Assembly (NCBI GenBank): GCA_025210575.1
Contig: JAOARK010000484.1
Span: forward strand, 1-10,645
Direction of reading: 5' to 3'
Length of the DNA: 10,645 nt
From: Schleiferiaceae bacterium
GTDB lineage: Bacteria > Bacteroidota > Bacteroidia > Flavobacteriales > Schleiferiaceae
The notes beneath the pieces are model-generated. The model did not search any database, had not been told where the DNA came from, and was given only the letters and a program-made list of their open reading frames with translations. The translations under genes were made by a program, and so were the position numbers. Shown here piece after piece: positions 1-7,686 of the stretch. Numbering within the stretch: the first letter of the stretch is position 1; every line of letters begins with the position of its first letter.

Positions 1-2194
1 ATGAAAACTCATTTTCATGAATATTGATATTCGGAAGTTTGAGTTCAAAATCAGCGTAAGCAACGAAGCCATTATTAAAGATTTGTCCATCTTTTCTAAA
101 ACCTCCCCCTTTGATGTTCAAGATTCCATTATCATCTAAATATGGAAACTGACCTGGTTTTGCCACTGGTAAAGTTTGGGAATAAACTTGATTGGGGTTT
201 GACAATAAAGAAAGTCTATAAGTAGAAAGAGAATCTAACGGTATATTCAAATTAGAAATGGTCATATATCCATTAGCATAGACTACAAAACCTGAATCAA
301 GTATATTATTGAGGTTATTGCCTTCTACAATTTCATAACGCCATTGGTTAAAAGGATGATAATCCGCTCTACCAATAGGCAATGTAACTCCTAATAGATC
401 AGAATCGTAATAAGGAGTAAAATCGATTTGGAAACGGTTGGCATTGGCTCTTGCATGCATATCCATATTTTCTAATACCGATTGCGCGTGATTTTTCCTG
501 TTAAAATGTACGGTATCTGTGGTGTTAATACAATATCCCACTTCAATATCAGAATAGTATTTGCCATTGCAATCCATATAAGCCTGTAGTGTATTTCTAC
601 TGATTTCCAGATCTCTGTAATACCATTTATTGTGAGAGGCTGCAGGAAAATTAGGAATACTCAACGTTTGATTTACCTGATTTAAAGGCATATGTCCAAG
701 AAGAGTATCCACTTCAATGTAAATATCTGCTCTCGAACTATCGTTCAAATTCCAAAGAGTATACGATGTTGATTGAGAAAGAGTAACACCAGAATTCGCT
801 GAATTAGGATTAATTACACCGGTAGTCGGACTCCACTGTACATTGCTTGTATCTCCTGTAAAATGTGGGTAAATCACTGAGTTCTCACATCCATAAACCG
901 TATCGTTAACTGCCCAAATTGTATTGCGCAACACATGGATTGTCAGTTTGCGTTGATCAGCTACTGATAGCCCGCAAGAATCTTTCGCAATCCCTTCTAG
1001 CATGAATCCAAAAGTTTTCACTGTATCTTGGTCATAAACAACACCAATCTGTGATACAAATTTAAAATGGGCCTGAACGGCACCTGTGTCAATTAGTGTT
1101 CCTGTTGCAGCATAAAACTCAGCGGCACTTGGATTTGAGCTCATACCTCCATGTTGTGTTTGAACGTCATATCCGTAAATAGATGCTTCATTGTACTTCA
1201 TTTGACCATTGGCTAATACGGATGGGGTAACGTTATAATCAAACTCAACTGTTTCTCCTTCTCTGGTAATAATATTCAAATCACTACCATCAAAAGAATA
1301 TTGACCATGACCCACTGAAACATTGTTAATCTGTGTTGTAGGTAGATTTGGATCGTTCAACCCTGGTTTGATCAATATGGTTACATCTCTAAAGGTCTGG
1401 CCCATAAGAATTCCATTTTTAAACCACTGTACACGAACGGCTACCGTGTATTTTCCAACAGGTGGATTTATGGCCTCGAGCTGGCCTGTTTGAGCATCGA
1501 ATAAAGTAACCGTATTTGTATCAAAAGGGTATTTTGGTTTATAGGCACTATCTAAAGGAACCCCAACCACTTGATTTCCTGCTTCTTCTCTTGGAGCGGT
1601 TAGTGCAAAACTGATAGAATCACCTTCAGGGTGATAAGCACCAAAATTGATATCAACGTTAGAAGTGCTATATGCCGCTAGAACAGGTGGGCCATAGTAT
1701 TGTATAGAGCTATGAGGATGTTGAACCCAACCTGTTGGCGTAACATACGTAAACGGAAACATTCTCGATTCTACATACAATCCTTGATTATCTGGGGTAA
1801 CTATATTCTGAACATCTCCAGGACGGCAACAAGTACTCCAACTAAAAATATTGGTGTTGCTCAAGTCCCATTGATAAATATTAATGTCTTTAGAATAATA
1901 ATAGATCTCAGCCGTATCTGAGCAACCTAGCGGAAGTGGTTTTACAGAATCTAATTGCACAACGATATTTGGCATATTTATTCCACCAGAATTCAAGTGC
2001 TTAACACTTTGTGTATTACCCAATGGAATTCCAGACATATCTCTATACAAGACCAATCTAATACGGTAATCAGAGGTGGTCATTCCTTCAATGCGTTCGT
2101 GGGTTAATTCTCCTCCTAATAAGTGGGTAGCTTTAACAGATGGAGCCATAGCCATGAGAATAAACAAGGCCATGAGCTTAATTGAATTTGGCAT
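1..2194 (-). CDS. Large secreted SHIVGGE-type surface protein, 3' end missing
   Basis: An uninterrupted leftward frame of 731 codons reaches the window edge with no stop, so the C-terminus is missing. Residues 1-22 (MPNSIKLMALF...PSVKA) form a signal peptide. The mature chain opens with THLLGGEL, followed by YRIRLVLYRDMSG. This resembles the start of giant Bacteroidota exoproteins that begin SHIVGGE...YRD and usually end in a gliding-motility-associated (type B) T9SS sorting domain. A CC pair at residues 122-123 (STCCRP) and the late WSPTTGV...SYTLWN stretch near residue 454 (PKD-like repeat style) also fit. The role is probably an adhesin or surface structure; no enzyme motif is visible. I chose the ATG at 2194 because it gives the signal peptide directly. 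It lies 47 bases after the M90 peptidase stop, so co-transcription is possible. An imperfect -7 box (TATAATTG, 2218-2225) offers only weak evidence for its own promoter. The sorting domain itself is inferred, not seen. Confidence 0.85.
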   Translation of the reverse strand, partial: MPNSIKLMALFILMAMAPSVKATHLLGGELTHERIEGMTTSDYRIRLVLYRDMSGIPLGNTQSVKHLNSGGINMPNIVVQLDSVKPLPLGCSDTAEIYYYSKDINIYQWDLSNTNIFSWSTCCRPGDVQNIVTPDNQGLYVESRMFPFTYVTPTGWVQHPHSSIQYYGPPVLAAYSTSNVDINFGAYHPEGDSISFALTAPREEAGNQVVGVPLDSAYKPKYPFDTNTVTLFDAQTGQLEAINPPVGKYTVAVRVQWFKNGILMGQTFRDVTILIKPGLNDPNLPTTQINNVSVGHGQYSFDGSDLNIITREGETVEFDYNVTPSVLANGQMKYNEASIYGYDVQTQHGGMSSNPSAAEFYAATGTLIDTGAVQAHFKFVSQIGVVYDQDTVKTFGFMLEGIAKDSCGLSVADQRKLTIHVLRNTIWAVNDTVYGCENSVIYPHFTGDTSNVQWSPTTGVINPNSANSGVTLSQSTSYTLWNLNDSSRADIYIEVDTLLGHMPLNQVNQTLSIPNFPAASHNKWYYRDLEISRNTLQAYMDCNGKYYSDIEVGYCINTTDTVHFNRKNHAQSVLENMDMHARANANRFQIDFTPYYDSDLLGVTLPIGRADYHPFNQWRYEIVEGNNLNNILDSGFVVYANGYMTISNLNIPLDSLSTYRLSLLSNPNQVYSQTLPVAKPGQFPYLDDNGILNIKGGGFRKDGQIFNNGFVAYADFELKLPNINIHENEFS

Positions 2195-2241
2195 AATGAA
2201 TAGCTTTTTTACGATTGCAATTATACTAAACCGAATGCTAT

Positions 2242-3162
2242 TTACTGATGCAATTGTTTTAACGGATTTTGATTGTAAAGTCTACACATTAAGCCATAGA
2301 GCTCTGGCTCTTCAAGGCAAAATTCTTCAGGGGTTTCAAAAAAGGCTTCGGTAGCCACAGCAAAGAATTCCATTTCATTTGTTTGGCCATATTTTCTGAA
2401 ATATGGATTTGAAGAAATCCTTTTAAACCTTCCTCTTGAATCTAGATATGAACTCAAGGTATCTATCCATTGAATAAAAATAGGATCGGCATACTCCGGT
2501 GAGTGTGTTCTTTGAAGAACAACGGCATGAGCAAACTCGTGAATACCCAAATTCAGATTGTCATCTGGTATCTCTATTCCTTTTTTAAACCAATCCCAAC
2601 TGAGCACTACAACCCCTTGAGGATTTGTTTCACCTTTATGGTAATTCTTAGTAAACCGATTGTAATACGAAGTTGGAAATACAAAGATGCGCTTGAACAT
2701 ACTCAAGTAATACTTTCTCCAACCAAAGGTGAGCTGAACTGCAGTTCCTGCAATGAGCAATTCCATTTCTCGGGTAACTTCAAAGTCTTTTCTTCCTTTA
2801 ATCTCTATACTATCAATGAAATTGACCACGCGGTTGTTGAAGTAGAGCTTTTTAGAATCTGGTAATCTTCTATAATAGTCCAAATTTTCTTCTAAAACAT
2901 TGATCTCTTGTTGTGTCAATGATCGAGAATGGTTATTGACGAAAGGACTCATGTAATTGCCGGTGGCCTTGTAAAAGAAATGCTCAAAAACCGCTTCCAA
3001 GAAATTTCGAAATCGAAACTTAGTTGCTCCTGGTCTAGAGATAGCTATGAGGTAAACAAAGACCATAATAAAAGGTCCTAAGAAAAATAGAAGACCTACT
3101 AGCTTATATATCAATTGTGGTGAATTGTCCATTGTCTGAGTGTGCAATAAACAAAACCTCAT
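2242..3162 (-). CDS. M90/MtfA-family zinc metallopeptidase with N-terminal membrane anchor
   Basis: The protein has 306 residues. It carries the zincin motif HEFAH at residues 208-212 within GIHEFAHAVV, and the later NEMEFFAVATEAFF block. There E265 aligns with the third zinc ligand of E. coli MtfA (AECFAV), and E272 matches another conserved Glu. These identify the glucose-regulated metallopeptidase M90 family (PF06167). E. coli MtfA is a soluble protein that binds the repressor Mlc and has aminopeptidase activity. This protein differs in having one hydrophobic segment at about residues 18-42, so it is probably tethered to the inner membrane; its substrate is unknown. The start is ambiguous. 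ATG 3162 gives MRFCLLHTQT before a second ATG at 3132 (MDNSPQ), and both retain the membrane segment and all catalytic residues. It is divergent from the DPP IV gene (107 bases between starts), where I see no full-consensus promoter for either gene. Confidence 0.88.
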   Translation of the reverse strand: MRFCLLHTQTMDNSPQLIYKLVGLLFFLGPFIMVFVYLIAISRPGATKFRFRNFLEAVFEHFFYKATGNYMSPFVNNHSRSLTQQEINVLEENLDYYRRLPDSKKLYFNNRVVNFIDSIEIKGRKDFEVTREMELLIAGTAVQLTFGWRKYYLSMFKRIFVFPTSYYNRFTKNYHKGETNPQGVVVLSWDWFKKGIEIPDDNLNLGIHEFAHAVVLQRTHSPEYADPIFIQWIDTLSSYLDSRGRFKRISSNPYFRKYGQTNEMEFFAVATEAFFETPEEFCLEEPELYGLMCRLYNQNPLKQLHQ

Positions 3163-3269
3163 TCAATAATTTAGCCTTACCTCAATTCTTTTCCCAGTAA
3201 CAAGCTTATTGTTATCTAATTTTTATATTCGACCGCTTTTTTAAGAACTGACTCATCTAAATTTTTTAC

Positions 3270-5438
3270 ATGAAAAAGATAATTCTAGGAGTACTCATCT
3301 TAGGTTCTTCTTTGGCTTTTGCACAGCACAAAGAGATTACAGTAAATGATATCTGGAAGTATTACCGCTTTTATGCAAGTGGTATATCTGGATTAAAATC
3401 TATGAATGATGGTGTGCACTACACCACATTAAAGAGCATGAAAAATGGCAATGCCATTGTAAAACATACGTATGCCAGCGGAGAAGTGATCGGTACTTTA
3501 GCAGAGTCAAAAGATCTAAGTAAGCTGGTTGGCAAAGAAGTAGCTATTGGTGGATATCAATTTAGTGCAGATGAAAGTCAGATCTTGATTGCCACTGAAA
3601 CGGAGTCGATTTATCGTCACTCTACAAAAAGCGTGTACTATGTTTATAACATCGAAAACAAGCGCTTTACCAAATTAAATGATGAAAAGGTGCGCTATGC
3701 TACATTTTCGCCCAAAGGAAACAAAGTGGCATATGTGTTAAACAACAACCTTTTTGTTTATGACTTAGAAAATGGTGAGACAACAACCGTAACAAATGAC
3801 GGAAAGAAAAACCACATCATTAACGGAGGATTAGACTGGGTTTATGAAGAAGAATTCAGTTTTGCTCGTGGTTTTTACTGGAGTGCAGAAGGAGATTACA
3901 TTGCCTATTATAAGTTTGACGAAACCAATGTTCCTGAATTTAGCATGGACGTTTATGGAATGGGGCTTTATCCTGAGCAAGATGTCTTTAAATATCCAAA
4001 AGCTGGAGAAGAAAACTCTAAGGTTGAAGTTTGGGTATATCAGCTAAACGAAAAGAAAAACATTCAAGTTTTAAAAGACGCTGAGTACGAATACATTCCG
4101 AGGCTAAAGTGGACCAAAAACAACGAAAGTCTTTGTGTTTATAGCATGAATCGTCTTCAAAACCACTTGCAGCTGCATAAAGTAAACGCAACGGATGGAA
4201 GCTCTTCTATTTGGTACGAAGAGAAGGATGAAGCTTATGTTGAGATCTCTGATGATATTCGCTTTTTAAACGATGGCAGTTTCATTTGGACCAGCGATAT
4301 GAGTGGTTTCAACCACATTTACCACATTGACAAAAACGGTAAAGTAAAAAGACAGGTTACAAAAGGAGAATGGGATGTAACCAGTTTCTATGGCATCAAT
4401 GAAAGGAAAGGTATGCTTTACTACCAATCTGCAGAAGTACACCCAACAGAAAGAAACGTTTACAGTATTTCTATAAAAGGAAAAGGTAAAAAGAACTTGA
4501 CTCCAGCCAAAGGAACAACCAGTGCGGCATTCAGTAAAAGCTTCGACTATTTCTTTAGCACGTTTAGCAATGTGAGCACACCAACTCAAGTAGACTTATT
4601 GGATGCTTCTGGAAAAGTGGTAAGAGAAATAAAAAAGAATGAAAGAACACAGCAAGCTTTATCTACTTATGGTGCAACAACCAAAGAGTTCATTTCTTTT
4701 AAAACAGCAAGCGATGTTGAATTAAATGCTTGGATGATCAAGCCAGGTGATTTTGATGAAAATAAAAAGTACCCTCTTTTTATGTACGTGTACGGTGGGC
4801 CAGGTTCTCAAATGGTGACCAATAGCTATGATGGGTTTAATGGAATGTGGTTCCAAATGTTGGCGCAAAAAGGTTATATCGTTGTTGCTGTAGACAATAG
4901 AGGAACTGGGGCTCGCGGTCGCGATTTCAAAAAAGTAACGTACAACGACTTAGGTAAATATGAGGTAATCGATCAGATTGAAAGTGCGAAGTATTTAGGC
5001 AGCCTTCCTTATATCGATGAAAACAGAATCGGAATTTGGGGATGGAGCTATGGTGGTTATATGAGCTCTAACTGCATTTTTAGAGATGATGTCTTTAAAG
5101 CCGCCATTGCTGTAGCACCAGTAACGAACTGGAAGTTCTACGATAGCATTTATACCGAGCGTTATAACGGTCTTCCACAAGATAACGATGCTGGATATGA
5201 AGACAACTCTCCTATCAATCACGTAAGTGGATTAAAAGGAAAATATTTATTGGTTCACGGTAGTGCCGATGATAATGTGCATGTTCAAAACACGATGCGT
5301 TTGGTAGAGGCTTTAGTTCAAGCCAACAAACAATTCGATCTATTTATTTATCCAGACAAGAATCATGGCATTTTTGGTGGAAATACCAGAGTGCATTTGT
5401 ACAATAAAATGACTGATTTCATTTTGGAAAATCTGTAA
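3270..5438 (+). CDS. Dipeptidyl peptidase IV (S9B family), exported
   Basis: The protein has 722 residues, the usual length of bacterial DPP IV. It removes X-Pro or X-Ala dipeptides from peptide N-termini. Residues 1-19 are a signal peptide (MKKIILGVL...AFA|Q), so it acts in the periplasm or envelope. The N-terminal beta-propeller includes DWVYEEE (residues 189-195); E194 and E195 match the human E205/E206 pair that holds the substrate amino terminus. The C-terminal alpha/beta-hydrolase domain, from about residue 480, has the oxyanion Tyr (Y508 in YVYGGP), the nucleophile S593 in GWSYGGY, D667 in HGSADDN (N669 matching human N710) and H699 in PDKNHG. All key residues are present, so it should be active. 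The POT peptide transporter starts 62 bases downstream with no terminator between them, suggesting one operon for peptide use. A weak -7-like TATATTCG (3224-3231) lies upstream without a suitable TTG partner. Confidence 0.95.
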   Translation: MKKIILGVLILGSSLAFAQHKEITVNDIWKYYRFYASGISGLKSMNDGVHYTTLKSMKNGNAIVKHTYASGEVIGTLAESKDLSKLVGKEVAIGGYQFSADESQILIATETESIYRHSTKSVYYVYNIENKRFTKLNDEKVRYATFSPKGNKVAYVLNNNLFVYDLENGETTTVTNDGKKNHIINGGLDWVYEEEFSFARGFYWSAEGDYIAYYKFDETNVPEFSMDVYGMGLYPEQDVFKYPKAGEENSKVEVWVYQLNEKKNIQVLKDAEYEYIPRLKWTKNNESLCVYSMNRLQNHLQLHKVNATDGSSSIWYEEKDEAYVEISDDIRFLNDGSFIWTSDMSGFNHIYHIDKNGKVKRQVTKGEWDVTSFYGINERKGMLYYQSAEVHPTERNVYSISIKGKGKKNLTPAKGTTSAAFSKSFDYFFSTFSNVSTPTQVDLLDASGKVVREIKKNERTQQALSTYGATTKEFISFKTASDVELNAWMIKPGDFDENKKYPLFMYVYGGPGSQMVTNSYDGFNGMWFQMLAQKGYIVVAVDNRGTGARGRDFKKVTYNDLGKYEVIDQIESAKYLGSLPYIDENRIGIWGWSYGGYMSSNCIFRDDVFKAAIAVAPVTNWKFYDSIYTERYNGLPQDNDAGYEDNSPINHVSGLKGKYLLVHGSADDNVHVQNTMRLVEALVQANKQFDLFIYPDKNHGIFGGNTRVHLYNKMTDFILENL

Positions 5439-5500
5439 ACTAGATTTTTCTATTTTGGCGAACTTTATTTTAAATCTCTAACATATAATTTAGAAACTAC

Positions 5501-7033
5501 ATGTCTAAAAGTCATCCTAAGGGACTCTATGTTCTTTTTGTTACCGAAATGTGGGAGCGTTTTAGCTACTACGGTATGCGCGGAATTTTTGCGCTATTCA
5601 TGATCAAAGCCTTATTATTTGACAAAGCACTCGCTTCAACCATTTATGGTAATTACACAGGATTAGTTTACCTCACTCCATTAATTGGTGGATACGTTGC
5701 AGATAGATACTGGGGAAATAGAAAATCTATTTTCTGGGGTGGTATTATGATGGCTATCGGTCAGTTCATGCTTTTTGGTTCAGCATTGTTATATGAGCAA
5801 ATTGCTGGTGCTGAAGGGTTTTCTACAGGTCACTTATTATTTTATGGTGGTTTAGGTTTCTTAATTTTTGGTAACGGTTTCTTCAAGCCAAATATCTCCA
5901 CAATGGTGGGTCAGTTATATCCAGAAGGAGATAATCGACTAGATTCAGCAATGACCATTTTCTATATGGGGATTAACCTAGGTGCATTTATCGCTCCATT
6001 GGTTGCCGGTGGATTCGGAGATACTGGAGATCCAGCTGATTTTAAATGGGGATTCCTAGCAGCTGCATTAGGTATGGTATTGTCTACAATCATCTTTGAG
6101 TTATTAAAGAACAAATACATTGTTACTTCTGAAGGTGCTCCTGTAGGAATGCCTCCTGCAAAAAATGATGTAAAAGACGAAGAAGAAAAGAAGCCAGTGA
6201 ATTTTGCCGAAATCATTGGATATATTGTATTAGGTACAGGTTTAGGTCTTGGTCTTTGGAAATTTGCTGAATTAGATGGTATCGCCTCAACCATGTTGAG
6301 TATCACAATTGTGGCTATGCTGAGTATTATTCGCGATAAAGAATTAACAAAGATTGAAAAACAGCGTATTGGGGTAATTTACATCTGTGCTTTATTCGTG
6401 ATCTTCTTCTGGTCAGCTTTTGAGCAGGCCGGTGTTTCTCTTACATTCTTTGCTGAAGAGCAAACCAATAGAAACATTATGGGCTGGGAAATGCCAGCAT
6501 CTTTCTTCCAGTCATTTAACGCGTTGTTCATCGTAATCTTTGCTCCAATCATGGCTTGGTTATGGACTAAACTTGGTGATAAGAAAATGGAACCTGCTTC
6601 ACCTTATAAGCAAGCAATAGGTCTATTCTTATTAGCTATTGGCTATTTGGTAATTGCATTTGGTGTTAAAGATGTAGACCCTAACGTTAAAGTAAGTATG
6701 ATGTGGCTAGTAGGATTGTATTGGTTACACACTATTGGTGAATTGGCTTTATCTCCTATCGGATTATCTATGGTGGTAAAACTTTCTCCAGTAAAGTTCA
6801 CCTCTTTATTAATGGGAGTTTGGTTCTTGGCTATGGCCAACGCAAACAAGTTTGCTGGAGTACTGAGTAGTTTTTACCCAGATCCGTCAAAACCAACACC
6901 TAGTTTGCTAGGATTCCAGATTGAAACACTTTACGACTTCTTTATGATTTTCGTATTCATGGCGGGTGGAGCGTCTATCATTTTATTCTTCTTGTCTAAG
7001 ACATTATTGAAAATGATGCACGGTATTCGCTAA
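5501..7033 (+). CDS. POT/PTR2-family proton-coupled di-/tripeptide transporter
   Basis: This 510-residue, highly hydrophobic inner-membrane protein matches the POT (PTR2) branch of the major facilitator superfamily, which imports di- and tripeptides with protons. The first helix carries the hallmark ExxER at residues 16-20 (EMWERFSYYG), needed for proton coupling. GNGFFKPN at 124-131 places K129 where PepT-type carriers have their essential Lys. FYMGIN at 154-159 is the PTR2 signature, and E308 in FWSAFEQ matches the conserved seventh-helix Glu. A charged loop rich in Asp, Glu and Lys at about residues 205-230 joins the two six-helix bundles. All functional residues are intact. Following the DPP IV gene, it plausibly takes up the dipeptides that enzyme releases; the exact substrate range is inferred. 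A strong terminator follows immediately, marking the end of the unit. Confidence 0.95.
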   Translation: MSKSHPKGLYVLFVTEMWERFSYYGMRGIFALFMIKALLFDKALASTIYGNYTGLVYLTPLIGGYVADRYWGNRKSIFWGGIMMAIGQFMLFGSALLYEQIAGAEGFSTGHLLFYGGLGFLIFGNGFFKPNISTMVGQLYPEGDNRLDSAMTIFYMGINLGAFIAPLVAGGFGDTGDPADFKWGFLAAALGMVLSTIIFELLKNKYIVTSEGAPVGMPPAKNDVKDEEEKKPVNFAEIIGYIVLGTGLGLGLWKFAELDGIASTMLSITIVAMLSIIRDKELTKIEKQRIGVIYICALFVIFFWSAFEQAGVSLTFFAEEQTNRNIMGWEMPASFFQSFNALFIVIFAPIMAWLWTKLGDKKMEPASPYKQAIGLFLLAIGYLVIAFGVKDVDPNVKVSMMWLVGLYWLHTIGELALSPIGLSMVVKLSPVKFTSLLMGVWFLAMANANKFAGVLSSFYPDPSKPTPSLLGFQIETLYDFFMIFVFMAGGASIILFFLSKTLLKMMHGIR

Positions 7034-7054
7034 TTGAATAAAGTAAGATATGCT

Positions 7055-7085
7055 AAAGCGGAGCGTCTTTACGCTCCGCTTTTTT
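7055..7085 (+). terminator. Rho-independent terminator after the peptide transporter
   Basis: A perfect 12-bp stem (7055-7066 AAAGCGGAGCGT with 7071-7082) closes a CTTT loop and runs into a T tract ending at 7085. It begins 22 bases after the transporter stop. The A run at its left edge gives a short T run on the other strand, so it may work weakly in reverse. It should separate the DPP IV-transporter unit from the thioredoxin-fold gene that begins at 7097. Confidence 0.92.
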
Positions 7086-7096
7086 ATTTTTGAAAC

Positions 7097-7609
7097 ATGA
7101 AACAGATCATCACACTTTTTGTATTGCTATTTTCTTTGGCTGGATTGGCTCAACATGTCAACTGGATTTCTATTGAAGAGGCTTATGCAAAAACGAAAAC
7201 AGATCCTAAACCTATTATTGTAGATGTTTACACCGATTGGTGTGGCTGGTGCAAAAAAATGGACAAAGACACCTATGAAAAAGCCAACATCTATAATTAC
7301 ATCAACGAGAACTTTTACGCTGTAAAATTTGATGCAGAACAAAAAGATTCATTGCATATCCTAGATCATACATTCAAGTTTGTACCTAGTGGAAGAAGAG
7401 GTTATCATGAATTGGCAGCAGCCTTGTTAGAAGGGAGACTCTCCTACCCTGCTACTGTGTTTTTATCTGGGAATTTCGAGAAAATCACGGTTGTTCCAGG
7501 GTATCAAAGTGCTGACAACTTTCATCCGATTCTTGCCTATGTTCAAGGTGAGCATTATAAAACCACACCATGGGAGGAGTACCTTGCCTCCTACAAAGAG
7601 AATAAGTAA
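7097..7609 (+). CDS. Exported thioredoxin-fold protein (CGWC, Thioredoxin_7 type)
   Basis: The protein has 170 residues. A signal peptide (MKQIITLFVLL...GLA|Q, about 18 residues) sends it to the periplasm. The redox motif C49-G-W-C52 sits in VYTDWCGWCKKM, and the cis-proline expected for the fold is P118 in SYPATVF. CGWC with a following KKM is typical of Thioredoxin_7/DUF255-like proteins, which act as thiol-disulfide reductases or in disulfide handling rather than as the general cytosolic thioredoxin. Between the two motifs is a longer insert (about residues 85-112, KDSLHIL...LLEGR) than in plain thioredoxin. It begins only 12 bases after the transporter terminator, so its promoter is unclear: a perfect TATTTTTG box (7085-7092) is present but lies 4 bases from the ATG and has no -33 TTG. 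Its redox partner and substrate cannot be told from the sequence. Confidence 0.9.
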   Translation: MKQIITLFVLLFSLAGLAQHVNWISIEEAYAKTKTDPKPIIVDVYTDWCGWCKKMDKDTYEKANIYNYINENFYAVKFDAEQKDSLHILDHTFKFVPSGRRGYHELAAALLEGRLSYPATVFLSGNFEKITVVPGYQSADNFHPILAYVQGEHYKTTPWEEYLASYKENK

Positions 7610-7686
7610 CATTTAATTGCATTGATGGGGCAATAACAACTGAACTAAACAGTTAATGCCTTTTCATAATTCAGAGAAATCCAGTC

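Noticed and set aside
1700..1921. A 73-codon rightward frame within the left end gene
   Set aside because: It is antisense to the large secreted protein and its composition is not protein-like.
2503..2865. A 120-codon rightward open frame opposite the M90 peptidase
   Set aside because: It lies fully antisense to a gene with clear zinc-site motifs, and its translation has no recognisable domain; it is a shadow frame.
3163..3269. Possible promoters in the divergent M90-DPP IV gap
   Set aside because: Only one-mismatch boxes were found (TATATTCG 3224-3231 plus; TAAGCTTG 3208-3201 minus), neither with a TTG at the right distance; too weak to annotate.
7085..7092. Exact TAnnTTTG box (TATTTTTG) just before the exported thioredoxin-fold gene
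   Set aside because: It is made of the terminator T tract, has no TTG 17-23 bases upstream and would put the transcript start at the ATG itself; not annotated as a promoter.
7610..7686. Short complementary arms AACT/AGTT in the gap before the KAS III-like gene
   Set aside because: A four-base stem with no T tract is expected by chance; no riboswitch, small RNA or terminator can be supported.
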